Both the position numbers and the translations under genes were made by a program. Under the pieces are notes generated by a model, which did no database searches, was not told the origin of the DNA, and worked only from the letters and a program-made list of their open reading frames with translations. From Linnemannia hyalina (taxonomy: Eukaryota; Mortierellomycota; Mortierellomycetes; Mortierellales; Mortierellaceae), in contig JAHRHY010000014.1 of NCBI GenBank assembly GCA_019671135.1, positions 370,001-434,000 on the forward strand: DNA of 64,000 bases. Direction: 5' to 3'. Positions within the stretch are counted from its first letter, which is position 1; each line of letters begins with the position of its first letter. Shown one piece after another: positions 59,699 through 64,000 of the stretch.

Positions 59699-62600
59699 TC
59701 AACTGTCACGGGCATAGGCATGAGAGGCAGCAGCAAGGGACGCAAGACTGGGCGACGACCCCGAGGACACCAGTTGGTTCTTATTATGCTGCAAGATCCC
59801 CGACTTCTCCAGCATGAACGACGAGCTGGTCGAAGACGTCGGCGAGACATTCGCTGACGCAAGGGTCGTGCTGCTCCGGTACCGGCTCGCAGTAGTCGTC
59901 GCCGGGGTGCCGCCGCCTCCAAAAGAAGATGAACGCATCGATAGCGTGGATGCCGGCGAGAGCGGCAATGACGATGGCGACGAAGAGTGGCTATATCGAG
60001 GGATTGTTGACCCGCTGTGGGAATGTGGTGGGGAAAGGAGTTGATCGCTGGAGAGGAGAGTCCTTGCTTTGGGAGTGGCGGGGGTAGTTGCCTTCTTCTT
60101 GTTCATAGGACATCCTGATCCTTGGTTCAGGTGGCGCTTCCATGCGGCTTCGCCGTCAGGGAACATGACCTCCTGGCATAGAGGACACTTTACCGTCGAT
60201 TCCGGGACAGCTATTTTTTCGTCACAGAAAAAAGTTCAGTCGGAATAAGATTTTCGATTAGCCAACTGCACAGCTGCATGAAACAAAACAACAACCATGT
60301 TGTCAAGAAAGCATGTTGAATAACACGCACCAACACAACCACAGGCAACGTGAGCCAGATAGGTATCGGCTGCCATGATCTCTTGACAGTTTTCACACTG
60401 CTTGACAAATTTCCGTCTTGGACATTCCTTCAGCATATGCTCCGAAAGCGTCGGCACCTCGATGATCTACAAAAGACGAGTTGGTAGAATGTCAGCTATC
60501 ATAATCAACGCCAACGACAAGACATTCCGACATTCAACGCATCACGAGAAGAAGAACTTACGATTTTACAGAAAGGGCAGTTAGCAAGCATGACGCACTC
60601 TCCCCAGTAGTGCTTCACCAGCCCTTCGTCCGTAAACGCGTCACTGCGCTCGTCACAAAAGACACACATCCGGTCCTTGCCAGTCGATGGTCGTGGCGAT
60701 GACGAGGATTCCGTGCTCCGTTGAGATCCACCTCCTGGCGAGGAGAGCTGGTGCTCGGACGACGAATGATCCTGCCGAGAGATTTTTGTCTTGAGCGTGC
60801 CTGGCTTGGGTCTTTCCTGCACTGTTCGGTTGGTTGGGCGTGACAACAATGGCGATACTTGAGGGATCTTGAGCTTGATGTCCTCAGAGGCAGTCGACTC
60901 GTTTTCCTCATCTGGAGACCTTACAGTGTTTCGCTTGACCATACTCTTCGGTACGCCAGAGTAGAGTGCCTGGGTAGCTTTGATAGAAGAACGGAGAGGC
61001 ATCTTCAGGCGTGCTTGGTGGGCAACGGCCGCGTCTGAACGCTGCCGAGACGACTGGCGGCCAGATCTGGGCTGGCCCGGAGAGTCTGGTTCTACCAGGA
61101 GACTCTTGAGTGAATCCATATGGAGGTTCACCTTGACAGGCGTAGGAATCTGGCGCCTCCGTGTCGAGGTGGTTGAAGAATTGGTTGTGGTCGTGGTTGT
61201 TGATGTGTCCGAAATATTGGCCTTGAGGTCCAATCTGGATGGGATGTGGGTGGACATCGACATTGAGCGAGAGGGTGCGAGCGAGGACGAAGGAGCTAAT
61301 GTATGAGGGTCGCGTTTCTTCGGCTCCAGCTCCTTTTGGATACTCTAGAAGACAACAAGGATACCGGGTTGTTAGGCTTTTATCGTATGCAACGGGCATG
61401 AACATGTCGCAAAAACAATGGGCATTTCATACCTCGATAAGCAATGGTTTGACGCCAGGAAGAAACTGCTCGACTCTGGTCTTGTTCAAGAACTTGCAGA
61501 CGTCAATAATAAGCTTGCGTGTTGCGACGCGAACTTCTCCGTTGGTATGGCTCAGATATGGGACCGCGAACTCTGTGATGCTCTATAGCCAATTTTGAAT
61601 CAGATCAGACGAAAGAAAATAAAGTCAATAAATGCAGCACGCGAAGGCAAATGTTTTCTTTAGCACTCTTACAGTGCACACCAATTTGTGTTACCTCGAA
61701 CTCGAGACCGCCTGCGGTCCCTTTACCGGCAACTCGGTCATGGACACCGAACTCGTCCACAAGCCTGGCAACGATTTCAACGCGTGACTGGGCCTGTCTG
61801 TAGGGGACCGTTGTCCTGGCTGGCCGGAATACCAAAGGCAAGATGGCATAAGGCTTCCTCCTGAAATCATCACAGAGCATCACGATCCTGTCAATCGAAC
61901 CTTGCGCCACACGGGTGTTGAGGTCTGAGGCTTTGACAAGCAAGAGCGCAAATATCGGCTCCAGTGATCGGTATGCAATGGAGTTGGGAACCTCATTTTG
62001 AACACAGAACCCTATTGTCCAAAGTAGAACTTGTTTAGTATGGCTATGGCTTGAGAGTGCAATCATAGTGAGCAATTCGCTCTAGGTGCGACATGACTTA
62101 CGAACAACTTGGTCGAGTAATGCCAAGGCGATGGAGACCACCTTTTCGCGGGTGTCTGACAGAGCGGTCAAGATAACTTGGAAGACAGCTCTCGCCAAAA
62201 TCGCTCGATCTCCGGCCTGCTCTGGCTCATCCGAGACGTGTTCATTCTCCAAGTGCTCCTTGACATACTCGACAGCATACAACCGATGGCTGATATCGCG
62301 GTTGATAAGGCATGACACAATCTTCTCCGAAAAGACCTCAAGTGTGAATGTATATGTTTTTAGTTCCTGCTCCGACAGTTGATACAATTTCTCCTCGTCC
62401 ACCTCGTCTGGACCGGCAGTTGAAGGAACGGGCAGATCAAGTGGTCCGAGTTCCTTGATATTATCCAGTATTACTGACGATTGCTGAGTTCGGGAGTGGC
62501 TCTTGAAAGTTGGCAGAGAAGTCGGTGGCAACAATGTCTTTGAGAGACTGGCATTGCTTGTTGAGTGCCGTCCTGTACTAGAGCCTTGTGATCTTGGTAA

Positions 62601-63927
62601 TGACACAGGGATATTGTTCGAATGCTCCTCTCTTCTCGTCTTGTCCGGATCTGAGCTGTTATCGCTGGTAATGGACGGACTCCGGTTTAGACTGACAGGA
62701 ACGGGGATGCTCTTTCGGTTGATAGGATCACGTCGACCAACACTTCCTGCGCTGCCACTCGATGAATTGCGCGGGTCCAACGCTCGTGGCAAATGGCTTG
62801 CCGAGTGACTCTAGATATAGCAATATCAATATTTGGGTCAGCATTCAGTTTGGACAGACTTGCTACGTTTCGCAATCCGTAAAATGCTTCTTACCTTTGC
62901 AATGGTACGTGGTTTTTCGGTCACCGCTGGCTCTTCAGATGTTTGCTCTTCGAACGAAGGAATGGATACGACCGCTGAGGCATCTGTCCATGTGATACTG
63001 AATCCATTCAAGGCAAGTTGAGCGTACATCCTGACTTTCACATCAGCCGCCTTCGCCTACATATGCAAAAAAAAGTAGAGCAATGGGTCCGCCGCAAAAT
63101 AAGAGCATTAGGGTGACATATTCAGGATATCCATATTCTCCCCTTGGCATCCCGAACTCGCAATGTTCACTGTGTACCTTCAATTCCTGCGCCAAGTCAA
63201 ACTCCTCGTTTTTAGCTGCCTCGTACTTTTGAGTATCAAACGCCTGAATTTCTTCCGCAAACTAAAGAGTCGAGAAAAATGAAACGCAAAGAGCGCTTAC
63301 GTGAATACATGAAACTGAAATATAACGCTGAAGGAGCATGCATTTGCGACGAGGCGAGGGGTGAGTAAAATGAGCCCAGACTAACCATTATCATTTCTTC
63401 GTAGCCAGACTTGAATCGCTTGGCCGATGGGAAATCCTCCACTATTGCGTTGTTGCAGAAAGAAAGTGAGTTATTTGTCCAGCCTTAACTTGCCTCGATA
63501 GCGGACGCACGGTGCTCAAAGGGGGTTTACCTCTGACGGCATCCTGCTTTGCTTTGATGAATCCGCTTACAAGATTCTGTATTTCTGGGTCCATATAGTT
63601 CAGGGGCTGCTCCTTGACGTCTGAGATCGATAAAGCGCGTACTGTGTCCGAGAGGACATGTGTCTCATAAGACATCTCGGGGACTGGGAAGGCCGGGTGC
63701 GCAAGCGATGTCTCTGAAAGACCATGGCCGGGTCCGTTGACAACTTCAAACTAAAATAACGAAATACCACATTTGGTTATTTTTTGTTTTCCTGCGGAAC
63801 AAAATAAAGACGTCCAATGCCAGTAAAATGCTCATAATCCTACCTCGTCAAAGTTGAGGCGCTCCGATTCTCCGAGAAGTTCATCCTCAAGTGGCTCTCC
63901 GAGAATGTTCAAGGCTAAAATTGCAAC
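59699..63927 (-). CDS. CEP104: CEP104 microtubule-tip protein (N-terminus outside window)
   Basis: CEP104 binds microtubule plus ends and, in ciliated cells, works at the ciliary tip. Eleven exons are visible: 63927-63844, 63750-63531, 63441-63386, 63261-63178, 63056-62895, 62810-62102, 62011-61695, 61582-61433, 61344-60562, 60466-60340, 60210-59699 (1067 residues); the first part lies beyond 64000. In order: end of the jelly-roll (VAILALNILGEPLEDELLG), coiled coil (QKYEAAKNEEFDLAQELK), Ser-rich linker, TOG domain (SHRLYAVEYVKEHL ... VRVATRKLIIDVCKFL), second linker, and a zinc-finger array (CVFCDERSDAFTDEGLVKHY, CPRRKFVKQCENCQE, CPLCQEVMFPDGEAAWKRHL). A Ser-rich tail of about 130 residues is extra. 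It is convergent with the coiled-coil gene (202 bp between stops). Confidence 0.9.
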
Positions 63928-64000
63928 CTGTGAAGTATATTGTTGTGGTAAATAAACATCAGGGTCAGTCGTCAGAACTCTTCAGGATTAAGTGCGAACA

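Overview
The window is eukaryotic nuclear DNA from a fungus. Genes are broken by many short GT-AG introns (mostly about 50-200 nt), and the products include fungal markers: an eisosome Pil1-type protein, Atg26-type sterol glucosyltransferase, Rgd1-type F-BAR/RhoGAP, Rrn7 and Snf1. Genes that are uncommon in Ascomycota and Basidiomycota (JMJD6-like dioxygenase, DNAJC11-like protein, CEP104, an augmin-like coiled-coil protein, neurochondrin family) point to an early-diverging lineage. A Mortierella-like fungus is my best guess, but that is inference. Exon coordinates were worked out by hand from splice sites, reading frame and family similarity. For every gene modelled with introns (and the in-window part of CEP104) the exon lengths sum to a whole number of codons.

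Layout. 1-3.65 kb: gene-poor, with unresolved exon-like blocks, a small inverted-repeat structure and a ~185-bp tandem repeat that abuts an orphan first exon (3651-3977). 4.2-12.1 kb, minus strand: phosphoribomutase/phosphoglucomutase, JMJD6-like oxygenase, RRN7/TAF1B Pol I factor. 12.4-14.6 kb, plus: SDS22, divergent from RRN7. 14.7-25.9 kb, minus: PIL1-like protein with a long polyQ tail, methionine sulfoxide reductase B, ATG26. 27.4-29.1 kb, minus: MICOS Mic26/27-like. 30.2-37.5 kb, plus: MFS anion transporter, SNF1 kinase. 37.6-41.4 kb, minus: RGD1-like F-BAR/RhoGAP with a polyQ tail. 42.3-47.2 kb, plus: ADA2, neurochondrin-like. 47.3-50.9 kb, minus: FAD monooxygenase with a decayed tandem copy. 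51-53.4 kb: gene desert ending in palindromes and an elongator tRNA-Met. 53.7-56.4 kb, minus: DNAJC11-like. 56.7-59.5 kb, plus: HAUS5-like coiled-coil protein. 59.7-64 kb, minus: CEP104, running off the window end.

These are mostly housekeeping genes and do not form a pathway cluster. Themes recur: mitochondrial inner-membrane architecture (Mic27-like, DNAJC11-like), membrane-curvature BAR proteins (Pil1-like, Rgd1-like), glucose signalling and carbon use (SNF1, PRM15-like), and microtubule organisation (HAUS5-like next to CEP104). I see no CRISPR array, secondary-metabolite cluster, intact transposon or clearly new multi-gene system. The most unusual signals are the CEP104/augmin-like neighbours in a fungus that looks non-flagellated, the shared Q/Y-rich tails on two BAR-family proteins, the broken monooxygenase duplicate, and the orphan exon next to tandem repeats.
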